Positions 7,625 to 17,569 of a stretch of DNA of 64,000 nt are shown here, in pieces. A model generated the notes under the pieces. It saw nothing but the letters and a program-made list of their open reading frames with translations. It ran no database searches and had not been told where the DNA came from. Origin of the DNA: Microbulbifer pacificus (lineage in GTDB: Bacteria > Pseudomonadota > Gammaproteobacteria > Pseudomonadales > Cellvibrionaceae); the NCBI RefSeq assembly GCF_002959965.1, contig NZ_PREV01000026.1, forward strand, positions 2,399,001 through 2,463,000, written 5' to 3'. Made by a program: the position numbers and the translations under genes. The first letter of the stretch is position 1, and every line of letters starts with the position of its first letter.

Positions 7625-10111
7625 TTAATGGCTGACAGTGAGAGGAAGTTCGCTTCCGTCCCATTCGAATTTCACGCGCAGGGTGTTGTTGCGCTTGTCG
7701 AAGTAGGCGGTACTGCCTGCGAGATCTTTCTCACGCTCGACAAGTGCAATCTGCTGTTCGCCGATCTGTATCTGTTTCGGCAGCTGACCCCAGTTGTGCA
7801 GCACCAGGTCGAGTGTGCGGGTGGTCGGTGCCCCGGCATAACCCTTGCCATCGCTGGCGAAGGTGAAGCGGGTGGCGGTCTCGCTGCGTTCGCCGGTAAA
7901 GGTCAGCTTCTGGTAGGCGCCTTTGGCGAAGGCATCCGCAGTAGCGCCGTCATCCTCGTAGACATAACCCGAAGACTGCGTCACCGACTCGTGGGCGTAA
8001 TAGTCGAGACGCAGCTGGTGGCTGGAGTATTCGCGGGTATTTTTCATGTCCGGTACTGTGGGAATAAATGCACCGGCGCGCACCAGTACCGGGATGGTTT
8101 CCAGATCCACTTTTACCCGGGCGCTGTCACCGCCGTACTGGTTGTCGTTCCAGTAATCGAACCAGACACCGCCAGGCAATTGGACGCGGACTTCTCTGGT
8201 GCCAGCATCGGTCACCGGTGCCACCAGAAAGTCGTTGCCCCACAGGTAGGCTTCCTTGTTGTCCATCAGTGCCAGGTTGTTTTCATTGTCAAAAAACAGC
8301 GGGCGCATCAGCGGCATGCCGGTCTGGCTGTTTTCGAATGCCAGGGTGTAGTTGTAGGGTAACAGGCGGTAGCGCAGCTTGACGTACTCGCGGAGGATGT
8401 CGCGGGTTTTGCGGTCGTGGAATACCGGCTCGGGGGCGATGTGCTCCTGCGCGTGCGGGCGGTATACCGGCTGGAACACGCCGTACTGCAACCAGCGGAT
8501 ATACAGCTCGCGATCGAATTTTTCACCGCCGGCAAAACCGCCCAGATCCGAGTGGGTGTAGCCGAAGCCCAGCAGGCCCATCTGCAGCGACAGTTCCACC
8601 TGCGGTTTGAGTCCGCCCCACTCGCGGGAGACGTCGCCGGTCCAGGGGATCATGCCGAAGCGCTGGGAGCCGGGGAAGCCGGCGCGCATCATGATGAACG
8701 GGCGTGTATCACGGTTCGCTGCCTTTTCTTCGTCGAACAGCATCTGCGCCCAGCGGTGGCCGTAGGCGTTGTGGATTTCATCCGCCATACCCACCGCGTG
8801 CACGGTGTCGGACGGGTGCACTTCCGGCTCACCGAGGTCGCCCCACCAGCCGGCCACCCCCTGTTGTTTCAGGCCTTTGTAAATATTCCAGAACCAGTCG
8901 CGGCCGTCTGCGGAGAACACATCGATCAGGCCGGTGTTGCCGAAATAGAAATCAAATTTCTTTGGCTCACCGGCGAGGTTTTTCGCCAGCGCATTGCCAG
9001 CCACCGCGCTGTCCCAGCGCTCGGACGTGGAGAGCACAAAAGGCTCGGTCACCAGAATGGTGTTGATGCCCCGCTCGCGCAGGTCTGACATCATCCCGAC
9101 CGGGTTGGGGAAGGCCTTGTTGTCCCACGCCAGGTTGCCCATGTGCCCCTGGATATCCGGGCCGAACCAGTAGAGATCCAGCACCAGTGCGTCCAGCGGG
9201 AAATCCTCTGCGCGGAATTTCTCCACCACGTCGCGCACTTCCTGCTCGGTGCGATAGCCAAAGCGGGAGGCGAAGTTACCGAACGCCCAGCGCGGCGGCA
9301 TCGGCTGGCGGCCGGTCACATCCACGTAATGTTCAATCAGCTGCGGATAAGTGTTGCCCGCCACCACGATGTAGCTGGTGCGCCCGCCCACGGCCTCGAA
9401 CTGCATTACGTCTTTTTCACTGGCGCCGAGATCCATGGTGCCGGTGGCGCTGTTGTCGAACAGCAGAATGTATTTGTTGCTGCTCATGACCGCCGGCAGG
9501 CCGAAGTACATCTGCTCGGATTCGGTGGTGTAGCCGTAGTGGGCCTTGTTATAGAGCGGCAGGCGGTGACCGCGACGATCCATACCCAGCACCCGCTGGC
9601 CGCCACCGATCAGCTTTTCCTGTTCGGCGAGGTTGAAGCGGAATCCGCGCATGGTCTGATTGGCGAAGAAGCCGTGTTCTTCGCCGAGCAGCGGTTTGCC
9701 ATTGCGCAGGTATTCGATGGCGAAGGGCATCTTGTGGATAACCGCGGTCAGTTCACCCAGGGAGTAGCGCAGCGCTTCTTCGGAAACGTGCAGCTGTGCC
9801 TGCACATCGCTTTTCAGTTTTTCCGCGCGTGCAAAAGAGGGCAGTTGTTTGAGCCCTTCTCGCTGGTAGTGAATTTCCAGTGCGGCGTTGTTCAGGGGGG
9901 TGAGCGTCACCTCGCTGTCGCTGGTCTGGATCACCAGTTTGTCATCGAGCAGCTGGTGGCTCAGGTAACTGCGGCCGGTGTCCGAGCTTGCAACAGAAAT
10001 GGTTTCTGCGAGTGCCGGTTGCACAGCGGTGGCCAGCAGGGCCGCCAGCCCGAGTTTTCGGATCAGTCTTTTGGACTTTTTGCTGTTATCTGCTTTCATC
10101 GTCGCTTTCAT
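7625..10111 (-). CDS. GH31 alpha-glucosidase
   Basis: 828 residues with a signal peptide ending near PALAETIS. Four parts fit GH31: N-terminal beta domain to about 270, barrel 275-600, and C-terminal beta domains including a DUF5110-like end. Nucleophile Asp425 lies in WWGDLGEPE and acid/base Asp493 in TGDVSREW; DALVLDLYWFG is the usual first barrel strand. It should release glucose from non-reducing ends of malto-oligosaccharides in the periplasm. It sits between two GH13 genes with short gaps (18 and 27 bp), so one operon is likely. Confidence 0.93.
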   Translation of the reverse strand: MKATMKADNSKKSKRLIRKLGLAALLATAVQPALAETISVASSDTGRSYLSHQLLDDKLVIQTSDSEVTLTPLNNAALEIHYQREGLKQLPSFARAEKLKSDVQAQLHVSEEALRYSLGELTAVIHKMPFAIEYLRNGKPLLGEEHGFFANQTMRGFRFNLAEQEKLIGGGQRVLGMDRRGHRLPLYNKAHYGYTTESEQMYFGLPAVMSSNKYILLFDNSATGTMDLGASEKDVMQFEAVGGRTSYIVVAGNTYPQLIEHYVDVTGRQPMPPRWAFGNFASRFGYRTEQEVRDVVEKFRAEDFPLDALVLDLYWFGPDIQGHMGNLAWDNKAFPNPVGMMSDLRERGINTILVTEPFVLSTSERWDSAVAGNALAKNLAGEPKKFDFYFGNTGLIDVFSADGRDWFWNIYKGLKQQGVAGWWGDLGEPEVHPSDTVHAVGMADEIHNAYGHRWAQMLFDEEKAANRDTRPFIMMRAGFPGSQRFGMIPWTGDVSREWGGLKPQVELSLQMGLLGFGYTHSDLGGFAGGEKFDRELYIRWLQYGVFQPVYRPHAQEHIAPEPVFHDRKTRDILREYVKLRYRLLPYNYTLAFENSQTGMPLMRPLFFDNENNLALMDNKEAYLWGNDFLVAPVTDAGTREVRVQLPGGVWFDYWNDNQYGGDSARVKVDLETIPVLVRAGAFIPTVPDMKNTREYSSHQLRLDYYAHESVTQSSGYVYEDDGATADAFAKGAYQKLTFTGERSETATRFTFASDGKGYAGAPTTRTLDLVLHNWGQLPKQIQIGEQQIALVEREKDLAGSTAYFDKRNNTLRVKFEWDGSELPLTVSH

Positions 10112-10138
10112 TACGTTTTTTTAAGATGGTTTCGTTAT

Positions 10139-12019
10139 TTAGCGTATTTCTGCAACCAGTACATCGCCGGGGGCGACAACCAGTTCACTCAGGGAAATGG
10201 ATTTGCCATTCGCGATATCGGTAGCGGTGGACTTGTTGCCGAGCATCTCCGCAAGACGCGCCGCTGGCAGTTCCCGCGGTTTGTCGCTCTTGTTGATGGC
10301 CACCATCACCGTGTCTTTATCGTCGTAGCGGAAGTACACATAGAGTCCGTCGATGGGCGCAAAGTGCTTGAGCTTGCCGCTGTGGATAACGTTTTTATCC
10401 CTGCGCCAGTTGAACAGGGTGCGCACAAAGTGCTGAGCCTCCTGTTGCGTTTTGTTCAGATTTTTGCCGGTAAAGGCGTTGACCTTGTCGCCCGTCCAGC
10501 CGCCGGGGAAGTCGCTGCGTACGACGCCGTCGTCCCGCTGCTTGGGGCTTTTTGCGAGGATTTCGTCGCCGTAGTAGAACTGCGGTATTCCGCGCATGGT
10601 GGCGAGGTAGGCCACGGCCATACGGAATTTGCCCGGGTCTTCATCCAGCTGGCTGAACAGGCGGCTGGTGTCGTGGTTACCACCAAAGATGACCAGATTG
10701 TTTGGGTCGGGGTAGAGCACATCGTTGGCGAGGGATTCGTACAGGGTGACGAGGCCGGTACTCCAGCTCTCCGGTTTTTCCAGGCCGTCGCGCAGTCCGT
10801 AGTGCAGGGGGAAGTCCATCATGCTCGGCACATGGGACACATAGCCATTGCGGTTGTTATTGCCCGCCTGCCAGTAGGCCACCAGTGCCGGCTGCCGCGT
10901 CCACTCCTCACCGACGATATTGAGATTCGGGTATTCGCGCATCATGCGCGCGGACCAGTCGGTGAGAAAGGCCGCATCGGAGTAGGCATAGGTATCCACG
11001 CGGATACCGGACAGGTCTGCGTATTCCACCCACCAGATGGCGTTCTGGATCAGGTAATTGGCCATGCGCGGATTGCGCTGGTTGGGATCGGGCATGGAGT
11101 CCACAAACCAGCCATCGGTAAACAACTGGTGGTCTTTGTGGCTGGCGTAGGGGTCCATGTGCACAGTGCGCGCGTGGTTGGTGTATTCGTATTCACCCTT
11201 CTCAATGCCTTTGCCGTTCAGCCAGTCGTTGCCCGGCAGATCCTTGAGCCACCAGTGCCCGCTGCCGATATGGTTTGGCACCATGTCCTGAATGACGCCG
11301 ATGCCTTTTTCTTTCGCCGCCGCCACAAACGCGCGGAAACTCTCGTTGCTGCCATAGCGGGGATCGATACGGTAGTAATCCGTGGCGGAGTAGCCGTGGT
11401 AGGAGTATTCCGGCTGGTTGTTTTCGATCAGCGGGTTGGGCCAGATCTGGGTGAAGCCCATATCGGCGATGTAGTCGAGATGCTGCTGCATACCGGCGAT
11501 GTCGCCCCCGTGACGGCCGCCGGGACTGCTGCGGTCGGGGCCTTCCAGCATATCCGCGGTGCGGTCGTTGCCGGTGTCGCCGTTGGCAAAACGGTCCGGG
11601 GTGATCAGGTAGATGACATCGCTGCTGTCGAAGCCCTTGCGATCGGCGGAGCCGGTGCGGCGCGGTTTCAACTCGTAACGGAGGTTGTGCTTCCAGTCAC
11701 CCTTCTGCAGATGGATCTGCAGTGTACCCGGCTCGGCACGCTCGCTCACGGCGAGGTTGATAAACAGATAGTTGGGGTTCTGTTCGCGTTCAGTGCCGGT
11801 CACGGTTACACCGGGGTAGTCGAGACTGACCTCGGCATCGGCCAGATCGCGGCCGTGCAGCATCAGCTGGAGATGGGGCTCCGCCATATCGGTCCACCAG
11901 AAGGGCGGCTCGGTACGTCCCAGTTGCGGTGATTGCTCGGCCTGGGAGCAGGCGGAGGTGAGTGGCAGGGTCAGCACGAACATCAGGCTGGCGGCCAGGC
12001 GGCTTGCGGGCTTGGACAT
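10139..12019 (-). CDS. Neopullulanase/cyclomaltodextrinase-like GH13 lipoprotein
   Basis: 626 residues. Lipoprotein signal (FVLTLPLTSAC) then an N-terminal Ig-like domain (about 35-120) of the cyclomaltodextrinase type, then the GH13 barrel from VIYLITPDRFANGD. Catalytic residues: Asp342 in GIRVDTYAYS, Glu371 in VGEEW, Asp450 in GGNHDTSR; DMVPNH is region I. This architecture matches SusA/NplT-type enzymes that attack alpha-1,4 and sometimes alpha-1,6 links in pullulan or cyclodextrins. It is first in the minus-strand starch operon and divergent from the secreted amylase gene across a 244-bp promoter region. Confidence 0.9.
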   Translation of the reverse strand: MSKPASRLAASLMFVLTLPLTSACSQAEQSPQLGRTEPPFWWTDMAEPHLQLMLHGRDLADAEVSLDYPGVTVTGTEREQNPNYLFINLAVSERAEPGTLQIHLQKGDWKHNLRYELKPRRTGSADRKGFDSSDVIYLITPDRFANGDTGNDRTADMLEGPDRSSPGGRHGGDIAGMQQHLDYIADMGFTQIWPNPLIENNQPEYSYHGYSATDYYRIDPRYGSNESFRAFVAAAKEKGIGVIQDMVPNHIGSGHWWLKDLPGNDWLNGKGIEKGEYEYTNHARTVHMDPYASHKDHQLFTDGWFVDSMPDPNQRNPRMANYLIQNAIWWVEYADLSGIRVDTYAYSDAAFLTDWSARMMREYPNLNIVGEEWTRQPALVAYWQAGNNNRNGYVSHVPSMMDFPLHYGLRDGLEKPESWSTGLVTLYESLANDVLYPDPNNLVIFGGNHDTSRLFSQLDEDPGKFRMAVAYLATMRGIPQFYYGDEILAKSPKQRDDGVVRSDFPGGWTGDKVNAFTGKNLNKTQQEAQHFVRTLFNWRRDKNVIHSGKLKHFAPIDGLYVYFRYDDKDTVMVAINKSDKPRELPAARLAEMLGNKSTATDIANGKSISLSELVVAPGDVLVAEIR

Positions 12020-12096
12020 GGCGGGAACCTGTATTACCTGTCAGGAGTGATTCGAGTTATTTTCCCCATTGTGCCCAAGGCTGTCGCGCCTGTTAT

Positions 12097-12115
12097 CCCC
12101 CTCCACCGAGGGGGA
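12097..12115. promoter_or_regulatory. GC-rich dyad, possible weak MalT site
   Basis: The sequence cccccTC-cacc-GAggggg forms a 7-bp dyad 78-96 bp upstream of the neopullulanase-like gene. Read towards that gene, the stretch just inside it begins GGGGAT and matches the E. coli MalT box GGGGA(T/G)GAGG at about 7 of 10 positions. Weak on its own; listed because the exact box lies 57 bp away. Confidence 0.35.
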
Positions 12116-12171
12116 GCTCCCGCCACTTCGCCATTTTCCGGCCTGGCGCGTATTTTCTCCACGCCCCTGCA

Positions 12172-12181
12172 GGGGAGGAGG
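12172..12181 (+). promoter_or_regulatory. MalT box candidate upstream of the secreted amylase
   Basis: GGGGAGGAGG is an exact match to the enterobacterial MalT box GGGGA(T/G)GAGG, in the same orientation as the amylase gene and 83 bp before its ATG. It is the left part of a dyad with CCTCCCC (to 12189). A near-identical arrangement precedes the GH13 gene at 43580. A MalT-like activator is encoded in the window, which supports function. Confidence 0.55.
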
Positions 12182-12263
12182 CCTCCCCCCACCTGAATTC
12201 GCGACCATGCGGGCGGGATCATGCTTTGATCCGGCGATGTACATAAAAATAATCCACCGCGAG

Positions 12264-14540
12264 ATGATGAAAATGTTCAAGAAAACTCTGGCCCTGGCCG
12301 GGCTGCTGCTCTGTGCAAGCACCGCCGCCCAGGCCGAATGGTACCTGCGCGGTACCCACAACAACTGGCAGGCCGACCAGATGCAGAATCTGGGCAGCAA
12401 TACTGTGCTGGCGGACGACGTGGTGTTTGCCAGTGCCGGCGAGATAAAGTTCGACCGCTGGGGTGACTGGAGCGAGAACTACGGCGCCAATGGTCAGCAG
12501 GGTGGGAACAATATCCCTGTGCCGGCCGGTACCTGGGATATCAAGTTCTACACCGATACCCACGACTACCACATCCTCCCCGCCGAAGACCCGGTTACAC
12601 CGGGGCTCTCCCTGCACTTGCGCGGCACCCACAATGGCTGGGCGGCCGGTGACCTGATGACCCGCGTCGGCGAGACCGACGAGTACGAGGCGTGTCGCAA
12701 CTTCGCCAGCGGTGACGGCAACGGCGGCCCGCGTTTCAAGATCGATCCCAGTGGCAGCTGGGCCGGTAGCCAGTTCCCCGCGCAGGATGTGGCCGCCGGC
12801 GGCTGGACCCATGTCGTTGCCAATGGTGCGAACAGCAGTGTGGTGAGCGTCACCACCGGTCTGGGTGAGAACTGCGGTGCGGTCGAACCGGATTCCGATA
12901 ATGACGGGGTGCCCGACAGTCAGGACGACTGCCCGAACACCCCCGCGGGCACCAGCGTCGATGCCAGTGGCTGTGAAGTGGTACAGCCCGAGACATCCGA
13001 CTTCCGCAACCGCAGCATGTACTTCGTGTTTGTGGACCGCTTTGCCAACGGCGATACCGGTAACGACAACGGCAACAACGCCGCGGCTACCTCCAGCAGT
13101 AAATCCGCTGGCGGCCTGTCCGAGTGGAAAAAATACTGGGGCGGCGATATCCAGGGCCTGATCGACAAGCTCGATTACCTGCAGGCGCTGGGGGTGACCG
13201 CCATCTGGGTAACCCCGCTGAACGACAACATCGACGCGTCCGGCAGCGATGGAGCTTACCACGGTTACTGGGGGCGTGACTTCTATGAAGTGGATGAACA
13301 CCTGGGCGACTGGGCGTTAGTCGACCAGCTGGATGCGGCAATGGAAGCCCGCGGTATGAAACTGGTGCTGGATATCGCCCTCAACCACTCCAACCAGGAC
13401 GACCAGTACGAGTTCGGCGCGCTCTACAAAGAAGGAGTATTCCTCACCGACGTAAACCAGGACAACGGCACCTGGTATCACCACAACGGCGCCATCGCCG
13501 ACTGTGGCGACAGCAATCCGTCCACCACCTGCGGCGGCGAGTGGGACGATCCCTGGGCCTTCCGCAACAAAACCCTGTTCAACCTCACCGACTTCAACCA
13601 CGGCGTCGGCGGCAACAGCACCGCAGACCAGTACCTGATCGATGCGGCGCTCAAGTGGATGAGCCACGGTGTGGACGCCTTCCGTATCGACGCGATCAAG
13701 CACATCGAGCCGAGTTTCATCAACCGTTTCTCCGCCGCGGTGCGCGCGCAGAATCCGGATGTGTATATCTTCGGTGAGTGGTATGGCGCCGGTGCCGGCG
13801 ACAGTCTGTCCATGCAGTTCCTGAACGAAGATCGCGGTTCCGAGCTGCTCGATTTCCGGCTGCGCAACCATATCGAACAGGCCATCGCCGGCGATATCAC
13901 CATGACCCAGCTGAACACCCACATCGAATCCCGCGCCGGCGCCATGAACGGCCGCGAAAGCTGGCAGCCGATTTTTCTCGATAACCACGATGCCACCCGC
14001 ACCAGCGTATTCCTGCAGACTACCGGTCCGGTAGACAACGGCCGCACCGGCAAGGGCTTTTCCAAGTCGCTGGCCGACGCGCGCCAGAACCTGGGTATGG
14101 CACTGGTGATGACCCTGCCGGGTATCCCGACGATCTATTACGGTACCGAGCAGAACAGCACCTGGTTTACTGCCAATGGCGACGGCCAGGTGGGGCACGA
14201 CCCCTACAACCGCGAAGGCATGCCCTCGTTCAGCCAGACTACACCCGCGTTTACCATGATCAGCGCACTGGCCAACCTGCGCGCACAGAGCCCGGCTCTG
14301 GCCTCGGGCTCGTATCAGGAGCGCTGGATCAATCAGGATATTCTGGTGTTCGAGCGAATCTCCGGCAGTGACGTGGTGATGGTCGCAGTAAACCGCGGCG
14401 GCAGCACCTCGATCAATGTGAGCAATCTGGCGCTGGCCGATGGTCAGTACACCAGTCTGGTGGGTGGCGATTCTGTAAACGTGAGCGGTGGCTCCGCGGT
14501 ACTGAATCTCAGCGCCAATGAAGTGATCGTGCTGCATTGA
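12264..14540 (+). CDS. Secreted GH13 alpha-amylase/CGTase-like enzyme with N-terminal starch-binding-like repeats
   Basis: 758 residues from the ATG at 12264 (MMKMFKKTLALAG begins a classic signal peptide ending AQAEW); an upstream ATG at 12237 is possible. Two related modules begin WYLRGTHNNWQ (about 26) and LHLRGTHNGWA (about 117), then a thrombospondin-type-3 calcium motif (DSDNDGVPDSQDDCP, 210-224), then the GH13 barrel from MYFVFVDRFANGD. Catalytic Asp476 in DAFRIDAIKH, Glu505 in FGEWYG, Asp576 in LDNHDATRT. The C-terminal beta domain ends the protein with no carbohydrate-binding module after it. It is the extracellular entry enzyme of the starch system, divergent from the periplasmic set. 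Confidence 0.9.
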   Translation: MMKMFKKTLALAGLLLCASTAAQAEWYLRGTHNNWQADQMQNLGSNTVLADDVVFASAGEIKFDRWGDWSENYGANGQQGGNNIPVPAGTWDIKFYTDTHDYHILPAEDPVTPGLSLHLRGTHNGWAAGDLMTRVGETDEYEACRNFASGDGNGGPRFKIDPSGSWAGSQFPAQDVAAGGWTHVVANGANSSVVSVTTGLGENCGAVEPDSDNDGVPDSQDDCPNTPAGTSVDASGCEVVQPETSDFRNRSMYFVFVDRFANGDTGNDNGNNAAATSSSKSAGGLSEWKKYWGGDIQGLIDKLDYLQALGVTAIWVTPLNDNIDASGSDGAYHGYWGRDFYEVDEHLGDWALVDQLDAAMEARGMKLVLDIALNHSNQDDQYEFGALYKEGVFLTDVNQDNGTWYHHNGAIADCGDSNPSTTCGGEWDDPWAFRNKTLFNLTDFNHGVGGNSTADQYLIDAALKWMSHGVDAFRIDAIKHIEPSFINRFSAAVRAQNPDVYIFGEWYGAGAGDSLSMQFLNEDRGSELLDFRLRNHIEQAIAGDITMTQLNTHIESRAGAMNGRESWQPIFLDNHDATRTSVFLQTTGPVDNGRTGKGFSKSLADARQNLGMALVMTLPGIPTIYYGTEQNSTWFTANGDGQVGHDPYNREGMPSFSQTTPAFTMISALANLRAQSPALASGSYQERWINQDILVFERISGSDVVMVAVNRGGSTSINVSNLALADGQYTSLVGGDSVNVSGGSAVLNLSANEVIVLH

Positions 14541-14564
14541 AACGCTAAAACCCGCGTATAACGG

Positions 14565-14598
14565 AAAAGGCCCCGGAATGATTCCCGGGGCCTTTTTG
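14565..14598 (+). terminator. Rho-independent terminator after the amylase
   Basis: Stem aaaaggccccgg/ccggggcctttt (12 bp) with a short loop and T-run, 25 bp after the amylase stop. The A-tract on the left arm also allows use by the convergent receptor gene. Confidence 0.88.
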
Positions 14599-14638
14599 TT
14601 TCAGCGCAATGTCGTTTCAGAGCAATAGCTATCGAAAA

Positions 14639-17248
14639 TCAGAACTCTGCACTCGCTCTCAGGTACCAGAAACCACCGTTGAACCCAAACGGTGACGTCA
14701 GTGACTGGCGAACGCCGAGGAACTGAAGCGTCGGATCGGCTTCGTCATCTGCCTGTACATCGAAAATGTTCTCACCGCCGAGGGAGAGCTTGTAGTTCTC
14801 CCTGAGGGTGATGGTGGTTTCAATATCCACCAGAACTTTTCCGCTGTACGACGATGCATCAGACGCGTCGCCGGGACCGAACAGGCCAAAGGTGCTCTCC
14901 CAGTCGCTGTAGCGGTTGAAGCGCAGGTAGCCATTGAAGAGGTCGCCGGAATCGAAATCGAACGTCAGGGTTGTGCGATCACTGGGTACCTGGTTTTCGA
15001 GGTCGAATACGCGGGACTGGTTGATGGTATTGGGGGCCACCTTGGTGACTTCCTGCTGGTTGTGATTGTGGCGCAGGTCCACGGTCAACAGGCCGCCGGC
15101 GAGATCGAAGTCACTGGTCACCGCCAGATCGATACCGGACACGTCGGAATCAAACGCATTGACAAAGTAGTTGGCATTGCTGCCTTCCAGCAGCGACGCA
15201 TTGGCGACGCCTGCGCCCTCCAGCAGAGCAACCTCAGCGGCGCCGATGGTGTTGTTGCGCAGTGCCAGCCGGTCTTCAATGGAGATGTTGTAGTAATCGA
15301 TGGTCACGCTGGTGTTTGACAGCGGACTCCACACGGCACCCAGCGTGAAGCTGGTGGACTCTTCCGGTGTGAGTTCCTTGGCGCCAAGTGCCATGGCCAC
15401 CGGATGATTTACTGGATAGGTGCCGTTCGGGATCAGATTACCCGCCGCGTCCGATGTGGTGGTGACGTTCAGCGTGTTTACCTGACCCGGTGTCGGTGCG
15501 CGGAAACCGGTATTGGCGGTACCGCGCAACGCAAAATGATCAGTGAAGTCATAACGCGCGGACAATTTCCAGTCGAAGGTTGAGCCGAATTCCTCAAAAT
15601 TCTCAAACCGCAGCGCGGCACCCAACAGCAGTTTATCCGTCACGTCCGCTTCCAGGTCCACATAAGCGGCGGTGCTGACACTGCTGTATTCACCCGCGGC
15701 CTCCAGCGGGAACCCCTGGAAGCCATCGGAGCCCACGCCAAATACTGCGGCGGTGGGGCCCACGGCAATGGAGGCTTCATCGCCGGCGCCAATCTTGTAA
15801 GTCTCGTCCCGCCATTCCATTCCGAAGGCCAGGTTCAGTGGCGAGGAAAAAGAGGCAACGTCGATCGGTTTGACGAAATCCGCATTCACGCTGGTCTCTG
15901 ACTGGGTGAGCGTGCCCGGATTGAAACTGGTAGGGGAGTGAATGCCGAGGCTCGGGTTGATGGAGTTTTTCAGCACATAGGAAACTTCACTCTCCGCGCT
16001 GCGCGCGCGTACATCCCAACTGATGCCGTTGGCCCATTCACCGCGGGCACCTGCTACGGCAGCGAAATCGGTGATATCCGCACCGAACTCCGGGTTGTAA
16101 CCGCCGGGGAACTGGGTGTAGATGGGGTTGCGCAGTACGAAGCCGCTGGCGCTGCTGCTGTCGGCCATCAGGTAATCTGCCGGGTTCAACCCTTGGGCGA
16201 TGATGTCATCCACCAGGGACTGGGGGGCCGCGTCGGGCATGAAGTCTCCATCCGCGTCTTTCTGTAAGGTGTCGCGGGCGGTGAATTCGGCCGAGGGGTC
16301 CAGTACCGGACCGCGGTAGAAGAAATCGGAGATGGTTTCGTTCTTGGAGTAGCCAAGGTTTCCGTACAGCTCAGTGGTGTCGTTCAGGGCGTAGCCGGTA
16401 TTGACGAAAAACTTGAGGGCTTCTACCTCAGGGTCACCCCAGCGTTGTCCGAGGCCGTCCAGCGGCACGTTGTCTACACCCACAATACTGCCGACATACT
16501 CGGCATCCGGGCGGGCGCCACCGCGCCAGGTTTTGTCCGCGGACGAATGCTCGATGGTGGCATTCACAAAGCCCTGCTCACCCAGCGCGAATCCGCCGTT
16601 GGCCGCGAGTGTGGTGCGCTGGCCGTCGCCTTCGAAATATTCACCGGTCTGGGCGGAAAGACTGAAACCCTCCGCATCGTCCTTCAAAATTACGTTCACC
16701 ACGCCGGCAATCGCATCGGAACCGTACTGGGCGGATGCGCCATCGCGCAGTACTTCCACCCGCTCGATGGCCAAGGACGGCAATGCGGCAAAGTCCACCG
16801 CCTGCGCGCCCTGGTTGGTGGTGCCGAGAGGCGCGAGCTGAAGATTTACCAGCGCGGAACGATGACGGCGGGTGCCATTGACCAATACCAGAGTCTGGTC
16901 CGGCGAGAGGTTGCGCAGGGTAACCGGGCGGATAAACGCGGTGCCGTCGGCGATGGGGAAACGTTGGGTGTTGAACGAGGGGGCCACTTTGGCCAGGGAT
17001 TCGGTCAGGTCGAAGCTGCCCTGGTCGGAAAACTTGTCGCCGCCCAGTACATCGACCGGAGAGAGCGTCTCTGTGGGCATTACTCCTTCCTTGCGGGTAC
17101 CGGTGGTGACCACTTCCTCCATCACGCCATGGTCGGCCGCGGCCTTCTCGTCCGTGGCCTGCTGGGAAAATGCCAGTGACGCCGGCAGCGCGGCCGCAGC
17201 GGCGATTGCCAGAGTCAATGCTTTGACTTTGAATTTTTGCATGATCAT
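14639..17248 (-). CDS. TonB-dependent outer-membrane receptor of the starch locus
   Basis: 869 residues with a signal peptide ending LAFSQQ and a TonB-box-like stretch (GVMEEVVTTGTR, about 40-52). The plug domain follows (LSPDQTLVLVNGTRRHRSA, then IERVEVLRDGASAQYGSDAIAGVVN), then a 22-strand barrel ending in a C-terminal Phe (WYLRASAEF), as needed for outer-membrane insertion. Beside amylase and alpha-glucosidases, uptake of maltodextrins is the likely job. Two ATGs lie at the start (17248 and 17242); either could be used. Confidence 0.92.
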   Translation of the reverse strand: MIMQKFKVKALTLAIAAAAALPASLAFSQQATDEKAAADHGVMEEVVTTGTRKEGVMPTETLSPVDVLGGDKFSDQGSFDLTESLAKVAPSFNTQRFPIADGTAFIRPVTLRNLSPDQTLVLVNGTRRHRSALVNLQLAPLGTTNQGAQAVDFAALPSLAIERVEVLRDGASAQYGSDAIAGVVNVILKDDAEGFSLSAQTGEYFEGDGQRTTLAANGGFALGEQGFVNATIEHSSADKTWRGGARPDAEYVGSIVGVDNVPLDGLGQRWGDPEVEALKFFVNTGYALNDTTELYGNLGYSKNETISDFFYRGPVLDPSAEFTARDTLQKDADGDFMPDAAPQSLVDDIIAQGLNPADYLMADSSSASGFVLRNPIYTQFPGGYNPEFGADITDFAAVAGARGEWANGISWDVRARSAESEVSYVLKNSINPSLGIHSPTSFNPGTLTQSETSVNADFVKPIDVASFSSPLNLAFGMEWRDETYKIGAGDEASIAVGPTAAVFGVGSDGFQGFPLEAAGEYSSVSTAAYVDLEADVTDKLLLGAALRFENFEEFGSTFDWKLSARYDFTDHFALRGTANTGFRAPTPGQVNTLNVTTTSDAAGNLIPNGTYPVNHPVAMALGAKELTPEESTSFTLGAVWSPLSNTSVTIDYYNISIEDRLALRNNTIGAAEVALLEGAGVANASLLEGSNANYFVNAFDSDVSGIDLAVTSDFDLAGGLLTVDLRHNHNQQEVTKVAPNTINQSRVFDLENQVPSDRTTLTFDFDSGDLFNGYLRFNRYSDWESTFGLFGPGDASDASSYSGKVLVDIETTITLRENYKLSLGGENIFDVQADDEADPTLQFLGVRQSLTSPFGFNGGFWYLRASAEF

Positions 17249-17569
17249 CGGTCCTATTATTTTTATGAAATCGGGATCGATAGTTCGCTTTTCTCGTCAC
17301 GACGAAAACTATCGTGACCCGATTGTCGTTATTGTTCTGAATGAAGCTGCACCAGAGTAGGGCAATTGCGGATCGGCATCAATAAATGGTGCACAAAATG
17401 GAAATTACGCCAAGACATACACCGCCGTTATCATGAGGCGATAAGAGTCTTTCGGTTGAACTGGATTGATGAAATTCCCGTCCTCACTGAGTGCCGGTTC
17501 CGAGGACGAGAGGGGAATAGGTTTGTGTAGAGCCTGTACAGATACCGGTACGAAACACGCCTATCAGCG
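17249..17569. other. Non-coding leader region with an inverted repeat
   Basis: This 321-bp stretch separates the receptor gene from the PhyH gene; both are on the minus strand, so it should hold the receptor promoter. At 17272-17320 an imperfect inverted repeat has arms cgatagtt (17278-17285) and aactatcg (17307-17314), inside a longer pairing of cggg/cccg ends. It lies in the probable 5' untranslated leader of the receptor mRNA. No clear promoter boxes were recognised. Confidence 0.45.

Noticed and set aside
9143-11932. A 929-codon open frame on the plus strand
   Set aside because: It runs opposite the GH31 and neopullulanase-like genes, whose catalytic motifs are intact. Its translation has no family motif; it comes from GC-rich codon bias.
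14639-17248. The starch receptor as part of a SusCD pair
   Set aside because: No SusD-type lipoprotein is next to it, and the sequence resembles proteobacterial receptors without a SusD partner.
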